DNA of 64,000 bases. Source: Neisseria musculi. GTDB lineage: Bacteria; Pseudomonadota; Gammaproteobacteria; Burkholderiales; Neisseriaceae. The notes under the pieces are model-generated. The model saw nothing but the letters and a program-made list of their open reading frames with translations, did no database searches and was not told the DNA's origin. The stretch's first letter is position 1; each line of letters starts with the position of its first letter. Positions 29,080 through 39,040 of the stretch are shown one piece after another. Where the stretch lies: the NCBI RefSeq assembly GCF_014297595.2, contig NZ_CP060414.2, positions 1,364,001-1,428,000 on the forward strand, in the 5' to 3' direction. A program made the position numbers and the translations under genes.

Positions 29080-29793
29080 CTAGAGAAGGCCGATAAGGTT
29101 CATCACCATGCGGGCAGAATTGGCCGAGGCCGTTTTCAAAAACTCATCGAAACTGACACCGGCCTGTTCGTCTGCCGCATCCGACACCGCGCGCACCACC
29201 ACAAACGGCACCTTCAATTGGAAACAGGTTTGCGCAATGGCCGCCGCCTCCATCTCCACCGCCTGCACCCCGGCAAAATGGCGGCGGATAAATGCCGCTT
29301 TTTCTCCGCCGTGCACAAACTGGTCGCCGCTCACAATCAAGCCCCGGTGCACCGCCGCGCCCTCAAATGCCGCAGCCGCCGCTACGGCCGCTGCCGCCAG
29401 CGCCGCATCGCTCTCAAACACGGCAGGCAGTTGCGGCACCTGCCCTAAGGCATAACCGAAAGCGGTAACGTCCACATCATGATGCGCCACCTGCGTGCCG
29501 ACCACCACATCGCCCACTTTCAGGCCCGCACCGATGCCTCCCGCGCTGCCGGTGTTGATAACGCAGTCGGGAGCAAAACGCCCCGCCACCCATGCCGTAA
29601 CCGCCGCCGCATTGGCTTTGCCGATTCCGCTCAAAGCCAACACCGTTTTTTTGCCGCCCAGTGTGCCGCAGTAAACCGTAAACCTGCCGAACGTTTCGGT
29701 AACGGCATTTTCCATGCTGTTTTTCAACAGCTCGATTTCCTGCTCCATTGCGCCGACAACCGCCACGGTGCCGCCTGTTTGTTTTACGGTCAT
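29080..29793 (-). CDS. mtnN: 5'-methylthioadenosine/S-adenosylhomocysteine nucleosidase
   Basis: This enzyme hydrolyses MTA and SAH to adenine and the ribosyl thioether (feeding methionine salvage and LuxS). It has VAVVGAMEQEIELL at the N-terminus with the catalytic-acid Glu, GSAGGIGAGLKVGDVVVG, the Q-VEMEAAAIAQ active-site block and RAVSDAAD with the catalytic Asp. The ATG at 29793 has AGAGAAGAAA in front; the open frame reaches 29844 but without a good start. 237 residues. Confidence 0.95.
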   Translation of the reverse strand: MTVKQTGGTVAVVGAMEQEIELLKNSMENAVTETFGRFTVYCGTLGGKKTVLALSGIGKANAAAVTAWVAGRFAPDCVINTGSAGGIGAGLKVGDVVVGTQVAHHDVDVTAFGYALGQVPQLPAVFESDAALAAAAVAAAAAFEGAAVHRGLIVSGDQFVHGGEKAAFIRRHFAGVQAVEMEAAAIAQTCFQLKVPFVVVRAVSDAADEQAGVSFDEFLKTASANSARMVMNLIGLL

Positions 29794-29938
29794 TTTCTTC
29801 TCTTTCAAAGGGATAAGGCGGAGCATTATACCGCTGAAGCCCACACGGCACTACTGCGCCGGCAACCCGCTCCATGCCGTCTGAAATTTGCTATAATTAC
29901 TCAAATTAACCAAAACTCACACAACAAAAGGGATAAAA

Positions 29939-31066
29939 ATGAACGAAAGTCCGCTGCCGGCCAAAGAAGAAATCTATTCGCTGCTGAAAACGCTCAATAA
30001 ATATAAAGGTTCCGACCTTTTTATCACCGCCAACTTCCCGCCCGCCATGAAACTGGACGGTAAAATTACGCGCATCACCGAAACCCCGCTCACACCCGAA
30101 CGCTGCATGGAAATGGCCTTTTCCGTGATGTCTTCCAAGCAGATAGACGAATTTACCAACACCAACGAGTGCAATTTTGCCATCAGCCTGCCCGACACCA
30201 GCCGTTTCCGCGTCAATGCCATGGTGCAGCGCGGTGCCACCGCGATGGTGTTCCGCACCATCACCAGCAATATCCCCAAATTCGAAACGCTCAACCTACC
30301 GCCGATATTGCAGAAAATCGCCATGCAAAAGCGCGGCCTGGTGATTTTTGTGGGCGGCACCGGCTCGGGCAAATCCACTTCGCTGGCCTCGATGATCGAC
30401 TACCGCAACGAAAACAGCCACGACCACATCATCACCATCGAAGACCCCATCGAGTTTGTGCACCAACACAAAAACTGCATCATCACCCAGCGCGAAGTGG
30501 GCGTGGACACCGAAAACTGGTTTGCCGCCCTTAAAAACACCCTGCGCCAAGCGCCCGATGTGATTCTTATCGGCGAAATCCGCGACCGCGAAACCATGGA
30601 TTACGCCATCGCCTTTGCCGAAACCGGCCACCTGTGTATGGCCACCCTGCACGCCAACAGCACCAACCAGGCACTCGACCGCATTATCAACTTTTTCCCC
30701 GAAGAGCGCCGCGTGCAGCTGCTCACCGACCTTTCACTCAACCTGCAGGCTTTCATCTCGCAACGCCTGATTCCGCGCGAAGGCGGCAAAGGGCGCGTAG
30801 CCGCCGTGGAAGTGCTGCTCAACTCACCGCTGATTGCCGAGTTGGTGCACAACGGCGATGTACATTCGATTAAAGAAGTCATGAAAAAATCGCAAAGCAT
30901 GGGTATGCAAACCTTCGACCAGGCTCTATACGATCTCTATGAAAACGGCCACATCAGCTTTCAAGACGCCATCAAAAATGCCGATTCCGCCCACGATCTG
31001 CGTCTCGACATCCAATTGCGCAGCCGCCGCGCCCAAAATGCCGGGCCGGATTTGGAACTGATTTAA
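29939..31066 (+). CDS. pilU: type IV pilus retraction ATPase PilU
   Basis: A hexameric AAA+ motor at the inner face of the pilus machine, partner of PilT in pilus retraction. It has 375 residues, with an N-terminal PAS-like domain (to about 110), then Walker A FVGGTGSGKST, Asp box IITIEDPIEFVH, Walker B ILIGEIRDRETMDYA and the His box MATLHANSTNQALDR. The PilU-type long C-terminus (RRAQNAGPDLELI) separates it from PilT. It starts 8 bp after AAAAGGGATAAA. pilT is not beside it in this window. Confidence 0.92.
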   Translation: MNESPLPAKEEIYSLLKTLNKYKGSDLFITANFPPAMKLDGKITRITETPLTPERCMEMAFSVMSSKQIDEFTNTNECNFAISLPDTSRFRVNAMVQRGATAMVFRTITSNIPKFETLNLPPILQKIAMQKRGLVIFVGGTGSGKSTSLASMIDYRNENSHDHIITIEDPIEFVHQHKNCIITQREVGVDTENWFAALKNTLRQAPDVILIGEIRDRETMDYAIAFAETGHLCMATLHANSTNQALDRIINFFPEERRVQLLTDLSLNLQAFISQRLIPREGGKGRVAAVEVLLNSPLIAELVHNGDVHSIKEVMKKSQSMGMQTFDQALYDLYENGHISFQDAIKNADSAHDLRLDIQLRSRRAQNAGPDLELI

Positions 31067-31116
31067 CCCGCAAACCATCTGCCCTTTGCCGCATCTTCAA
31101 ACAGGCAGACACGGCA

Positions 31117-31159
31117 GAGGCCGTCTGAAAAAACCGCTTTGTTCTTTTCAGACGGCCTC
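31117..31159 (+). terminator. paired-DUS hairpin after pilU
   Basis: GAGGCCGTCTGAAAA and TTTTCAGACGGCCTC form a stem with an 11-base loop. Confidence 0.8.
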
Positions 31160-31319
31160 AAAACATCTGCCGCCACAAATCCGCCGCCCCTCTATTTTAA
31201 CCCCCGCCGTGTGTGATATACTTCCATGCTGAATTTTCATTTCCGATTTCCCAACATCAAACGGGCCCCTGCCCGTTTTGTTGATAAACAAACAAACCTA
31301 TATTCAATAAGGGCTTACG

Positions 31320-32630
31320 ATGAGCGTAACTGTAGAAACTTTAGAAAATCTGGAACGCAGAGCAGTATTGTCGCTGCCGTGGAGCGAAATCAACGCAGAA
31401 ACCGACAAACGCCTGCGGCAAACCCAACGCCGCGTAAAAATCGACGGCTTCCGCCCGGGCAAAGCGCCGCTGAAAATGGTGGCTTCCATGTATGGCGCAA
31501 GCGTGCAGAACGATGTACTCAACGAGCTGGTGCAAAAAGCATTCTACGATGCCGCCGTTGCCCAAAACCTGAAGGTGGCCGGCCGCCCCCGCTTTGAAGG
31601 CATCGAGGAGCAAAACGATGAAAACAGCTTCAAAATTGCCGCTTTATTTGAAGTGTTTCCCGAAATTACCGTAGGCGATCTGTCTGCCCAGGAAGTAGAA
31701 AAAGCAACCGCCGAAGTGGGCAGCGAAGAAGTGGAAAAAACCGTTGAGATCCTGCGCAAACAACGCGCCCGCTTTGACCATGTCGAGCGCGAAGCCCAAA
31801 ACGGCGACCGCGTGATTATCGATTTCGAAGGCAAAATAGACGGCACCCCGTTTGACGGCGGCAGTGCGCAAAACTACCCGTTCGTTTTAGGCAACGGCCA
31901 AATGCTGCCCGAATTCGAAGCCGGCATATTGGGGCTGAAAGAAGGCGGAAGCAAAGATGTCGAAGTAACTTTCCCCGAGGATTACCACGGCAAAGATGTG
32001 GCCGGTAAAACCGCCGTTTTCGCCATCAGCCTGAAAAACGTGTCTGCCCCCGTGCTGCCCGAAGTGGACGAACAGTTTGCCAAAGCCTTGGGCATCGCTG
32101 ACGGCGATGTTGCCAAAATGCGCGAAGAAGTGCGCAAAAACGTGGCCCGCGAAGTTGCCCGCCGCACCGAAAACCAAACCAAAAACTCGGTGATGGAAGC
32201 CCTGCTGAAGGCCGCCGAAGTGCAGTTGCCCAAAGTGTTGGTTGATGAAGAAGCCGCCCGCTTGGCCGGCGAAATGAAGCAAAACTTCGTGAATCAAGGC
32301 ATGGCCGATGCCGACAGTCTGAACCTGCCTGCCGATATGTTCAAAGAACAGGCCGAACGCCGCGTGGCTTTGGGTTTGATTTTGGCCAAGCTGGTTGAAG
32401 ACAACCAACTGGAGCCCACCGAAGAGCAGATCAGAGCCGTAGTGAGTGATTTTGCCGAAAGCTACGAAGATCCGCAGGAAGTGATCGACTGGTATTTTGC
32501 CGACAAACAACGTCTGCAGGGCCCCACTTCCCTGGCTGTTGAAGCCAATGTGGTAGCATTCGTGCTGGGCAAGGCCAAAGTAAACGAAAAAGTATTGTCA
32601 TTTGACGAAGTGATGGGCGCGCAGGCCTGA
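31320..32630 (+). CDS. tig: trigger factor, ribosome-associated chaperone
   Basis: A 436-residue chaperone and peptidyl-prolyl isomerase that meets nascent chains at the ribosome exit tunnel. It has the ribosome-binding loop GFRPGKAPLKMV (about 42-53), an FKBP-type isomerase domain (NGDRVIIDFEGKIDGTPFDG, about 160-240) and a long helical substrate-binding part to the end. It has a terminator of its own, with clpP 0.2 kb downstream in the same direction, the usual tig-clpP neighbourhood. Confidence 0.97.
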   Translation: MSVTVETLENLERRAVLSLPWSEINAETDKRLRQTQRRVKIDGFRPGKAPLKMVASMYGASVQNDVLNELVQKAFYDAAVAQNLKVAGRPRFEGIEEQNDENSFKIAALFEVFPEITVGDLSAQEVEKATAEVGSEEVEKTVEILRKQRARFDHVEREAQNGDRVIIDFEGKIDGTPFDGGSAQNYPFVLGNGQMLPEFEAGILGLKEGGSKDVEVTFPEDYHGKDVAGKTAVFAISLKNVSAPVLPEVDEQFAKALGIADGDVAKMREEVRKNVAREVARRTENQTKNSVMEALLKAAEVQLPKVLVDEEAARLAGEMKQNFVNQGMADADSLNLPADMFKEQAERRVALGLILAKLVEDNQLEPTEEQIRAVVSDFAESYEDPQEVIDWYFADKQRLQGPTSLAVEANVVAFVLGKAKVNEKVLSFDEVMGAQA

Positions 32631-32659
32631 CACAGCGGTTGAGGCCGTCTGAAACCCTC

Positions 32660-32697
32660 AAAGCACCGAAGCAGCCTTCCGCGCTTTGGTGCTTTTT
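32660..32697 (+). terminator. rho-independent terminator of tig
   Basis: AAAGCACCGAAGC pairs with GCTTTGGTGCTTT, followed by TT. Confidence 0.8.
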
Positions 32698-32826
32698 ACA
32701 GCGGATTCCATTTAAAACAGCACAGCATTACCCCGCCTTGCCATGCTGCCTGTATTGCCTACGGCTTGCTGCCTGCCGTGTTAAATAATATCCGCCATGC
32801 TGAAATATTCTGATAAGGAGAACAAG

Positions 32827-33450
32827 ATGATTCCCGACATCCGCAACGGCTACCTGGTGCCCACCGTTATCGAGCAAAGCGGCCGCGGTGAGCGCGCTTT
32901 CGATATTTATTCGCGCCTGCTCAAAGAGCGCATCGTGTTTCTGGTGGGGCCCGTAAATGATGACAGTGCCAATCTGGTGGTGGCGCAGTTGCTGTTTTTA
33001 GAGAGTGAAAACCCTGATAAAGATATTTTTCTGTATATCAACTCGCCCGGCGGCTCGGTAACGGCGGGCATGTCGATTTACGACACCATGAATTTTATCA
33101 AGCCCGATGTTTCTACCCTATGCTTGGGGCAGGCAGCCAGCATGGGCGCGTTTCTGCTTTCTGCCGGTGCCAAAGGCAAACGTTTCGCCCTGCCCAACAG
33201 CCGTGTGATGATACACCAGCCGCTGATCAGCGGCGGCTTGGGCGGCCAGGCCTCCGATATCGAAATCCACGCCCGCGAGTTGCTGAAGCTGAAAGACAAA
33301 CTCAACCGCCTGCTGGCACAACACAGCGGCCGGGATTTGGCCGAAGTAGAGCGCGACACTGACCGCGATAACTATATGTCGGCGCAAGAAGCGCAAGAAT
33401 ACGGCTTGATCGACCAAGTATTAACCGACCGAGCCGGCATCAAACCGTAA
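32827..33450 (+). CDS. clpP: ATP-dependent Clp protease proteolytic subunit
   Basis: A 207-residue serine protease forming the double-heptamer core used by ClpX and ClpA. The catalytic triad is S105 ([11 protein letters not shown]), H130 (RVMIHQP) and D179. IDSPGG-type motif [18 protein letters not shown] is present. The ATG at 32827 follows AAGGAGAACAAG; the open frame extends 30 bp further upstream but lacks a ribosome-binding site there. No clpX follows; murJ is next. Confidence 0.97.
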   Translation: MIPDIRNGYLVPTVIEQSGRGERAFDIYSRLLKERIVFLVGPVNDDSANLVVAQLLFLESENPDKDIFLYINSPGGSVTAGMSIYDTMNFIKPDVSTLCLGQAASMGAFLLSAGAKGKRFALPNSRVMIHQPLISGGLGGQASDIEIHARELLKLKDKLNRLLAQHSGRDLAEVERDTDRDNYMSAQEAQEYGLIDQVLTDRAGIKP

Positions 33451-33453
33451 AGC

Positions 33454-33492
33454 TTTTTTCAGACGGCCGCTATCCAAGCAGGCCGTCTGAAA
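33454..33492 (+). terminator. paired-DUS hairpin after clpP
   Basis: TTTTTTCAGACGGCC and GGCCGTCTGAAA form the stem. Confidence 0.75.
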
Positions 33493-33538
33493 CCGAAAAC
33501 ATGCAGTAATAGCCAACCAACTTAATAAAAAGCACACT

Positions 33539-33614
33539 CGTCATACTCGGGCTTGACCCGAGTATCTTAAATTTCACTAAATATGAGAGGCTCGGGTCAA
33601 GCCCGAGTATGACA
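33539..33614. repeat. inverted pair of dRS3-like repeats
   Basis: CGTCATACTCGGGCTTGACC and its reverse complement (33591-33614) flank 25-30 bp of A+T-rich DNA. Each copy is itself a palindrome around CTCGGG..CCCGAG. It matches the single copy at 21550-21586. Confidence 0.75.
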
Positions 33615-33709
33615 GAACGGTTATCAAGTAAGTGGTTTAACTATACTGACTCCCCGGCGGATACTTTTCAGACGACCGCAACTCTTTTTATCCCACTCAA
33701 GAAACCACC

Positions 33710-35254
33710 ATGAACCTACTCGGCGCACTGGCAAAAGTCGGCAGTTTAACCATGGTATCGCGCATACTCGGCTTCGTGCGCGACACGATTATCGCGCGCA
33801 TATTCGGCGCGGGCATGGCCACAGACGCATTTTTCGTGGCATTCAAACTGCCCAACCTGCTGCGGCGGATATTTGCCGAAGGCGCTTTCGCGCAGGCATT
33901 TGTGCCGATTTTGGCCGAGTACCGGCAAACCCGCTCCGAAGCGGCCGCGCGGGAGTTTATCCGCCATGTAGCGGGTATGTTGTCGTTTATTTTGATGATA
34001 GTAACCGCTTTGGGCATTCTGGCCGCGCCGTGGATTATTTATGTTTCCGCACCGGGCTTTACCCAAGATGCCGGCAAATTTCAGCTTTCCGTTGAACTGC
34101 TGCGCATCACCTTTCCCTATATCTTGTTGATTTCACTTTCTTCTTTTGTCGGATCGATACTCAACACCTACCATAAATTCAGCATTCCCGCCATCACGCC
34201 CACGCTGCTGAATGTGTCGTTTATCGTATGCGCGCTGTTTTTCGCCCCCTATTTCAACCCGCCGGTAATGGCACTGGCGTGGGCGGTGTTTGCGGGCGGC
34301 CTGCTGCAATTGGGCTTCCAACTGCCGTGGCTGGCAAAGCTGGGTTTTCTGAAACTGCCGAAACTGAATATGAAAGACGCGGCAGTAAACCGCGTGATCA
34401 AACAGATGATTCCGGCCGTTATCGGGGTGAGCGTGACACAGATTTCACTGGTGATCAACACCATTTTTGCCTCGCTGCTGCAATCGGGCAGCGTATCGTG
34501 GCTGTATTATGCCGACCGCCTGATGGAGCTGCCCACCGGCGTACTCGGCGCAGCACTGGGCACGATTCTGCTGCCTACCCTGTCGAAACACGCCGCAGAC
34601 AAAGATACACAGGCATTTTCCGGCCTGCTGGATTGGGGCTTGCGCCTGTGTATGCTGCTTGCCCTGCCGGCAGCGGTGGGGCTGGCCGTGCTGTCGTTTC
34701 CGCTGGTGGCCACGCTGTTTCTGTATAAAGAATTTACACTCAACGATGCACTGATGACGCAAAGCGCGCTGGTTGCCTATTCGTTCGGCCTCATCGGCCT
34801 GATCATGATTAAAGTGTTGGCGCCCGGTTTTTATGCACGCCAAAACATCAAAACACCGGTGAAAATCGCCGTATTCACACTCGTCTGCACCCAATTGATG
34901 AATTTGGTGTTTATCGGCCCGCTGAAGCACACCGGCCTGGCACTCGCCATCGGCTTGGGGGCGTGCCTAAACGCGGGGCTGCTGTATTTTCTGCTGCGCA
35001 AACATAAAATCTACCAACCCGGCGCGGGCTGGGCAGTGTTTCTCGCCAAACTCGCCATTGCGCTGGCGGTAATGGGCGGCGGCTTGTGGCTGGCGCAAGC
35101 GCAAACTTATCTGCCGCTGCAATGGATTGATGTGCCCGGCTGGCAGAAAGCAGTGCAGCTTTCCGGCCTGGTGGCTCTGGGCGGAGGGCTGTATTTCTTG
35201 TCGATGGGGCTGATGGGATTGCGTCCGCACCATTTCAAACGCGCTGAAAAATAA
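33710..35254 (+). CDS. murJ: lipid II flippase MurJ
   Basis: An inner-membrane MOP-superfamily protein of 514 residues with about fourteen helices that flips lipid II for peptidoglycan synthesis. It has the first-helix region [19 protein letters not shown] (with the essential arginines), [20 protein letters not shown], and the helix 8 block [20 protein letters not shown]. It is monocistronic, with a simple terminator right after the stop. Confidence 0.96.
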   Translation: MNLLGALAKVGSLTMVSRILGFVRDTIIARIFGAGMATDAFFVAFKLPNLLRRIFAEGAFAQAFVPILAEYRQTRSEAAAREFIRHVAGMLSFILMIVTALGILAAPWIIYVSAPGFTQDAGKFQLSVELLRITFPYILLISLSSFVGSILNTYHKFSIPAITPTLLNVSFIVCALFFAPYFNPPVMALAWAVFAGGLLQLGFQLPWLAKLGFLKLPKLNMKDAAVNRVIKQMIPAVIGVSVTQISLVINTIFASLLQSGSVSWLYYADRLMELPTGVLGAALGTILLPTLSKHAADKDTQAFSGLLDWGLRLCMLLALPAAVGLAVLSFPLVATLFLYKEFTLNDALMTQSALVAYSFGLIGLIMIKVLAPGFYARQNIKTPVKIAVFTLVCTQLMNLVFIGPLKHTGLALAIGLGACLNAGLLYFLLRKHKIYQPGAGWAVFLAKLAIALAVMGGGLWLAQAQTYLPLQWIDVPGWQKAVQLSGLVALGGGLYFLSMGLMGLRPHHFKRAEK

Positions 35255-35258
35255 CAAA

Positions 35259-35291
35259 ACAAAAGGGGGAGATAAAAATGCCCCTTTTTTT
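35259..35291 (+). terminator. rho-independent terminator of murJ
   Basis: AAAAGGGG pairs with CCCCTTTT across a 12-base loop, followed by more T. A DUS hairpin follows at 35310. Confidence 0.8.
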
Positions 35292-35309
35292 CATGGGTTG
35301 CAATATATG

Positions 35310-35339
35310 AAGGCCGTCTGAAACGTTTCAGACGGCCTG
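35310..35339. terminator. paired-DUS hairpin
   Basis: AAGGCCGTCTGAAAC and GTTTCAGACGGCCT pair with almost no loop. Confidence 0.7.
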
Positions 35340-35503
35340 TAAGCAATCCCTTTCACTTCCGTTACGGCGTTGCTGCGCCCCGATAAGTATGCACAGCTCC
35401 ACTCTGAAGCCCTGCTTCAAAGTGTTGTACCGTTTGAGGTATTATCTAACTCAAACGAAGGAATACAGCCCATACCAACCCAACTATTCACAAGGAGTTT
35501 TAT

Positions 35504-35734
35504 ATACCGCATATCAACATCAAATGCTACCCAAAAGGCTTAAGCAAACAGGAACTGCAAACCTTCGCCGATGATCTGACCGCTTTTGCTAGCGAACGTT
35601 TGAACACGCCCGCCAGATACATCACCATCGCCTACACCGAAATCCCCGCCGATGAGTGGAAAGAAAAAGTATGGGACACGGAAATCAAACCGAACGCAGA
35701 CACGCCGTTGCGCAAGCCCGAATATGAAATGTAA
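35504..35734 (+). CDS. 4-oxalocrotonate tautomerase-family (PptA-like) protein with ATA first codon
   Basis: Reading from an ATA at 35504 gives 76 residues: P-H-I-N-I-K then YPKGLSKQELQTFADDL, ITIAYTEIPADEW and a C-terminal KPEYEM. The residue after the first codon is the proline that is the catalytic base of this superfamily once Met is removed, and AAGGAG lies 8 bp upstream, so the ATA replaces the natural ATG. No ATG, GTG or TTG exists in frame before the conserved start. It is either a rare ATA start or a gene silenced by one base change. Confidence 0.7.
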   Translation: MPHINIKCYPKGLSKQELQTFADDLTAFASERLNTPARYITIAYTEIPADEWKEKVWDTEIKPNADTPLRKPEYEM

Positions 35735-36082
35735 CGGTTGAAGGCCGTCTGAAAACGAACAGGGCAGGTCTCGCCAAAACGCCATTTCCGAAAAGGAAGC
35801 CTGCCTGCTGCGGAGCTAACACAGTTTCTGACAAGCAAACCGGCCTTCTGTGGTGCTGGAGCGCCGTTCCGGCAAGGCAAAACGCTGGCGAAACGGTTCC
35901 TTTTGCCGTGCTGGAACTTTCAAGCGACCTCAATCTTATCAGGGGCAGGGTTTTACACCCGTCCCATACTACCCGACTGTATCCGGCATCTTCGTGTATT
36001 GCAGATTCGGGCAGGCATCACTCCCTGCCCGCATTAATCATACCGCATCGGAAACAACATTAATCAAAATGAGGTAACAGCC
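35735..36082. other. intergenic region
   Basis: No gene is supported. One DUS follows the tautomerase gene (35741-35754). The stretch 35930-36060 is A+T richer and precedes the hydrolase relic; GAGGTAACAGCC is a ribosome-binding site for the ATG at 36083. Confidence 0.4.
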
Positions 36083-36977
36083 ATGAAACCGATCAAAATC
36101 CTCTTTCTCGCCGCGTTTACTCTCACCGCCGCCTGCGCCACCGCAAATGCGCCGCTGCGCTGACGGAAACGAGTTACCAAAGCCAAATCCCTTACGGCAA
36201 CAACGAAAAAACAGGGCAATACGCCACCTCATCAGACGGCGCAAAAATCTATTTTGAACGCTACGGCAAAGGCTCGCCGCCTATTGCAGTACTGCACCGC
36301 AGCCCGATAGGTTCGCCCGCTGAAATGGGCGAATTTATCGACAATCTTGCCAAAAATCATGAGGTAATCGCCGTCAGCACGCGCGGGCACGGCAAATCTG
36401 CAATGGGCAATGTTGCGCCGGCCTGCGCGCAAAAAGCCGCCGATGTGGCGGGGCAGTGCTGAAAGCGGCGGGGATTGCGGGCAAAACGGATTTACTCGGC
36501 TTTAGCGATGGTGCCTACACCGTGCCCGCTTTCGGCGCGGCCTATCCCGCGCAAACAGCGAAAATCGTTGCCATCGGCGCAGGCAAGTGGAAACGCGGCT
36601 TCATTCAGGGCAGCGGTAAACAGCACACCCCGTTCGCCGACATCGAACAAGCCGACCCTGCCTACCGGCTGGCGCAGCAAACCGTCCGCCCCGACCCGCA
36701 GCGAACCGCCCAATGGTTCGCCGATACGCTGAAAACCTATGACAACGCCGCCATCGGCAAGGAAACCTTCGCCAACATCGCCGCGCCGGTGCTGTATATC
36801 GTTGGCGAAGACGATGCCAACGCTCCGCCGGATACCGTCATCGCCGCCTACCGCACCACTCCGCACGCCGATTTGTCCGTCATTGCCAACGCCCAGCACC
36901 CGGCCTTTATCGCCAACTTTCCGGCAGTATGGGCGGTGGTGGAGCTTTTTTTGAACGGCGGAAAAGGCGGTAAATAG
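36083..36977 (+). pseudogene. alpha/beta-hydrolase lipoprotein gene with two frameshifts
   Basis: It starts with a lipoprotein signal (MKPIKILFLAAFTLTAAC) that hits a stop after 26 codons. In the next frame come YFERYGKGSPPIAVLHRSPI and VIAVSTRGHGKSAMG, then near 36458 a second slip leads to VLKAAGIAGKTDLLGFSDGA (nucleophile elbow G-F-S-D-G), VLYIVGEDDANAP with the acid and NAQHPAF with the histidine. The intact protein would have had about 298 residues and all three catalytic residues. Inactive as it stands. Confidence 0.8.
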
Positions 36978-37198
36978 GCCGTCTGAAAAAACAACGGGAA
37001 ACAGCACCCCATTTTTCAGACGGCTTGGGCAGGCCGCATTTTGCTGCGCCCAACCAAGATTTCACAGCATGAAAGGCTGACACCGGCGCCGGGTTTCATT
37101 TACAATTTGCCAAACCATTATTAAGCCTTTGATTTCGGCCGCGCGCAGCCGGGCATAAACCCGCCGCGCATTCCGCCCCACTGCCAGAAGGAAATACA

Positions 37199-38617
37199 AT
37201 GCGTTCGCCAACCCTACTGCTGCCCCTGCTGCTCGCACCGCTGCCCGCCGCCGCCTCTTCTCTCAACGGCGCCAACCTGAGCCTGCTGTGGGGCATACCG
37301 TTTGTTTTGATACTGCTTTCCATCGCCACCGGCCCGTTGTTGTTCAGCACCATATGGCACCACCATTTCGGCAAAATCACCGCCTTGCTGACGGTTTTGT
37401 TTCTGATTCCGTTTACTGCTGCATTCGGCCCGACCGAAACCTCCCGCACCGTTGCCCATGCGCTGGTGGCCGAGTATATTCCGTTTATCATTCTGCTGTT
37501 TGCACTCTACACCATTTCGGGCGGCATTCTAGTGTGGGGCAACCTTCACGGCAGCCCGCGCCTGAACACCGCCATCTTGGCCATCGGCACAGTATTGGCT
37601 TCGATTATGGGCACCACCGGCGCCGCCATGCTGCTGATCCGCCCGCTTTTAAAAGCCAACGACAACCGCAAACACCGCGTGCATGTGGTAGTGTTCTTTA
37701 TTTTTCTGGTGGCCAATATCGGCGGCGGCCTCACGCCGCTGGGCGACCCGCCGCTGTTTTTAGGTTTTTTGAAAGGCGTGGATTTCGGCTGGACACTCCG
37801 GCATATGATGGTGCCCGTGGTGTTGAGTTCCGCTGTTTTGCTGACACTGTTTTATTTTCTCGACCGCTATTATTTCACTCGTGAAAACGAAGTACTGCCG
37901 CAAGACCCCTCCCCCGACAGCCCCTTGAAACTGTTCGGCAAATGGAATTTTCTGCTGCTGGGCGGTGTGGTATGCGCCGTGTTGGTATCGGGTTTGTGGA
38001 AGCCGCAACACCCCGGTATCGATATTTTAGGCACGCACTATCTGCTGCCCAACCTGCTGCGCGATGCGGTGCTGTTGGTTTTGGCGGCGGTTTCCCTTGC
38101 CATCACGCCCAAACAGGTGCGCGCGGGCAACGAGTTCAACTGGGAGCCGATACTCGAAGTGGGCAAACTCTTTCTAGGCATTTTCATCACCATCGCGCCG
38201 GTTATCGCCATGTTGCAGGCCGGTGAAAAAGGCGCGTTTGCAGGCCTGATTTCACTGGTGCACGACAGCAGCGGCCAACCCGTCAATGCCATGTATTTTT
38301 GGATAACCGGCCTCTTGTCGGCCTTTTTAGACAACGCCCCCACCTATTTGGTGTTTTTCAATATGGCCGGCGGCGATGCCCAAGCCCTGATGAGCGGCCA
38401 TCTGTTCTATACGCTGCTGGCGGTATCGATGGGATCGGTGTTTATGGGTGCGCTCAGCTATATCGGCAATGCACCCAACTTTATGGTGAAAGCGATTGCA
38501 GAACAGCGCAAAGTGCCGATGCCCGGCTTTTTCGGCTATATGGCTTGGTCGCTCGCTATTTTGGTGCCGCTGTTCGTACTGCATACCTTTATTTTTTTCG
38601 TATGGCAGTTGTTTTAA
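37199..38617 (+). CDS. sodium:proton antiporter (NhaD/ion-transporter superfamily)
   Basis: A 472-residue inner-membrane protein with a cleavable-looking first segment and about twelve helices. It has family blocks PFVLILLSIATGPL, the paired loops NIGGGLTPLGDPPLFLGFLKG and FLDNAPTYLVFFNMAGGD with the conserved acidic-proline signatures, and SYIGNAPNFMVKAIAE. It belongs to the ArsB/NhaD/CitM ion transporter superfamily and is usually annotated as a sodium:proton antiporter in neisseriae. The substrate is inferred. The ATG follows AGAAGGAAATACA. Confidence 0.88.
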   Translation: MRSPTLLLPLLLAPLPAAASSLNGANLSLLWGIPFVLILLSIATGPLLFSTIWHHHFGKITALLTVLFLIPFTAAFGPTETSRTVAHALVAEYIPFIILLFALYTISGGILVWGNLHGSPRLNTAILAIGTVLASIMGTTGAAMLLIRPLLKANDNRKHRVHVVVFFIFLVANIGGGLTPLGDPPLFLGFLKGVDFGWTLRHMMVPVVLSSAVLLTLFYFLDRYYFTRENEVLPQDPSPDSPLKLFGKWNFLLLGGVVCAVLVSGLWKPQHPGIDILGTHYLLPNLLRDAVLLVLAAVSLAITPKQVRAGNEFNWEPILEVGKLFLGIFITIAPVIAMLQAGEKGAFAGLISLVHDSSGQPVNAMYFWITGLLSAFLDNAPTYLVFFNMAGGDAQALMSGHLFYTLLAVSMGSVFMGALSYIGNAPNFMVKAIAEQRKVPMPGFFGYMAWSLAILVPLFVLHTFIFFVWQLF

Positions 38618-38637
38618 CCTGCCCGCTTCCGCACAAC

Positions 38638-38673
38638 AAAGGCCGTCTGAACGATATTTTTCAGACGGCCTTT
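38638..38673 (+). terminator. paired-DUS hairpin after the antiporter gene
   Basis: AAAGGCCGTCTGAAC and TTTTCAGACGGCCTTT form the stem. Confidence 0.8.
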
Positions 38674-38689
38674 GATTGATATGGCGTAC

Positions 38690-38830
38690 TCTCTTTTATT
38701 TCCGCCACGGCATTGCCGTACCTTGATTCGACTGTCGCAAAAAACGATTGTGCCTGCCCGTGAAGCGGTAACAGAATCGGCTCTGTATTATTGTCTGCGG
38801 TTTGCTGCCTACACCCAAATAAAGTAGACA
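38690..38830. repeat. degenerate neisserial intergenic repeat
   Basis: The pattern TTTATTTCCGCCACGGCATTGCCGTACCT..., ACAGAATCGGCTCTG..., TCTGCGGTTTGCTGCCTAC, AATAAAGTAGAC resembles, in the same order or reversed, stretches at 35.35, 32.74, 28.65 and 40.15 kb. It is non-coding. The rest of the gap to 39040 is very A+T rich and holds the promoter of the next gene. Confidence 0.5.
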
Positions 38831-38950
38831 TACCCTAACCACAGTGTTGTTTTATCCACTTTTAACCTATTTAGCGTTTTTACTCAATTTTTTCATCATA
38901 ACTGGAAAATTAATTTCATTTAAAAACATATATTTATTAAATTAATAATT

Positions 38951-38996
38951 AATAATAACAATTATCATTTGAAAATATCTCTATTTTGCGTATAAT
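38951..38996 (+). promoter_or_regulatory. promoter with overlapping Fur box
   Basis: A -35 TTGAAA (38969-38974) and -10 TATAAT (38991-38996) are separated by 16 bp. AATAATAACAATTATCATTT (38951-38970) upstream and overlapping the -35 resembles the Fur operator GATAATGATAATCATTATC. The downstream gene looks haem-related, which fits iron control. Confidence 0.7.
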
Positions 38997-39040
38997 GCAG
39001 TCCAACGGTTAGGCAAACAACGCAACGAAAGGAGAACGAA

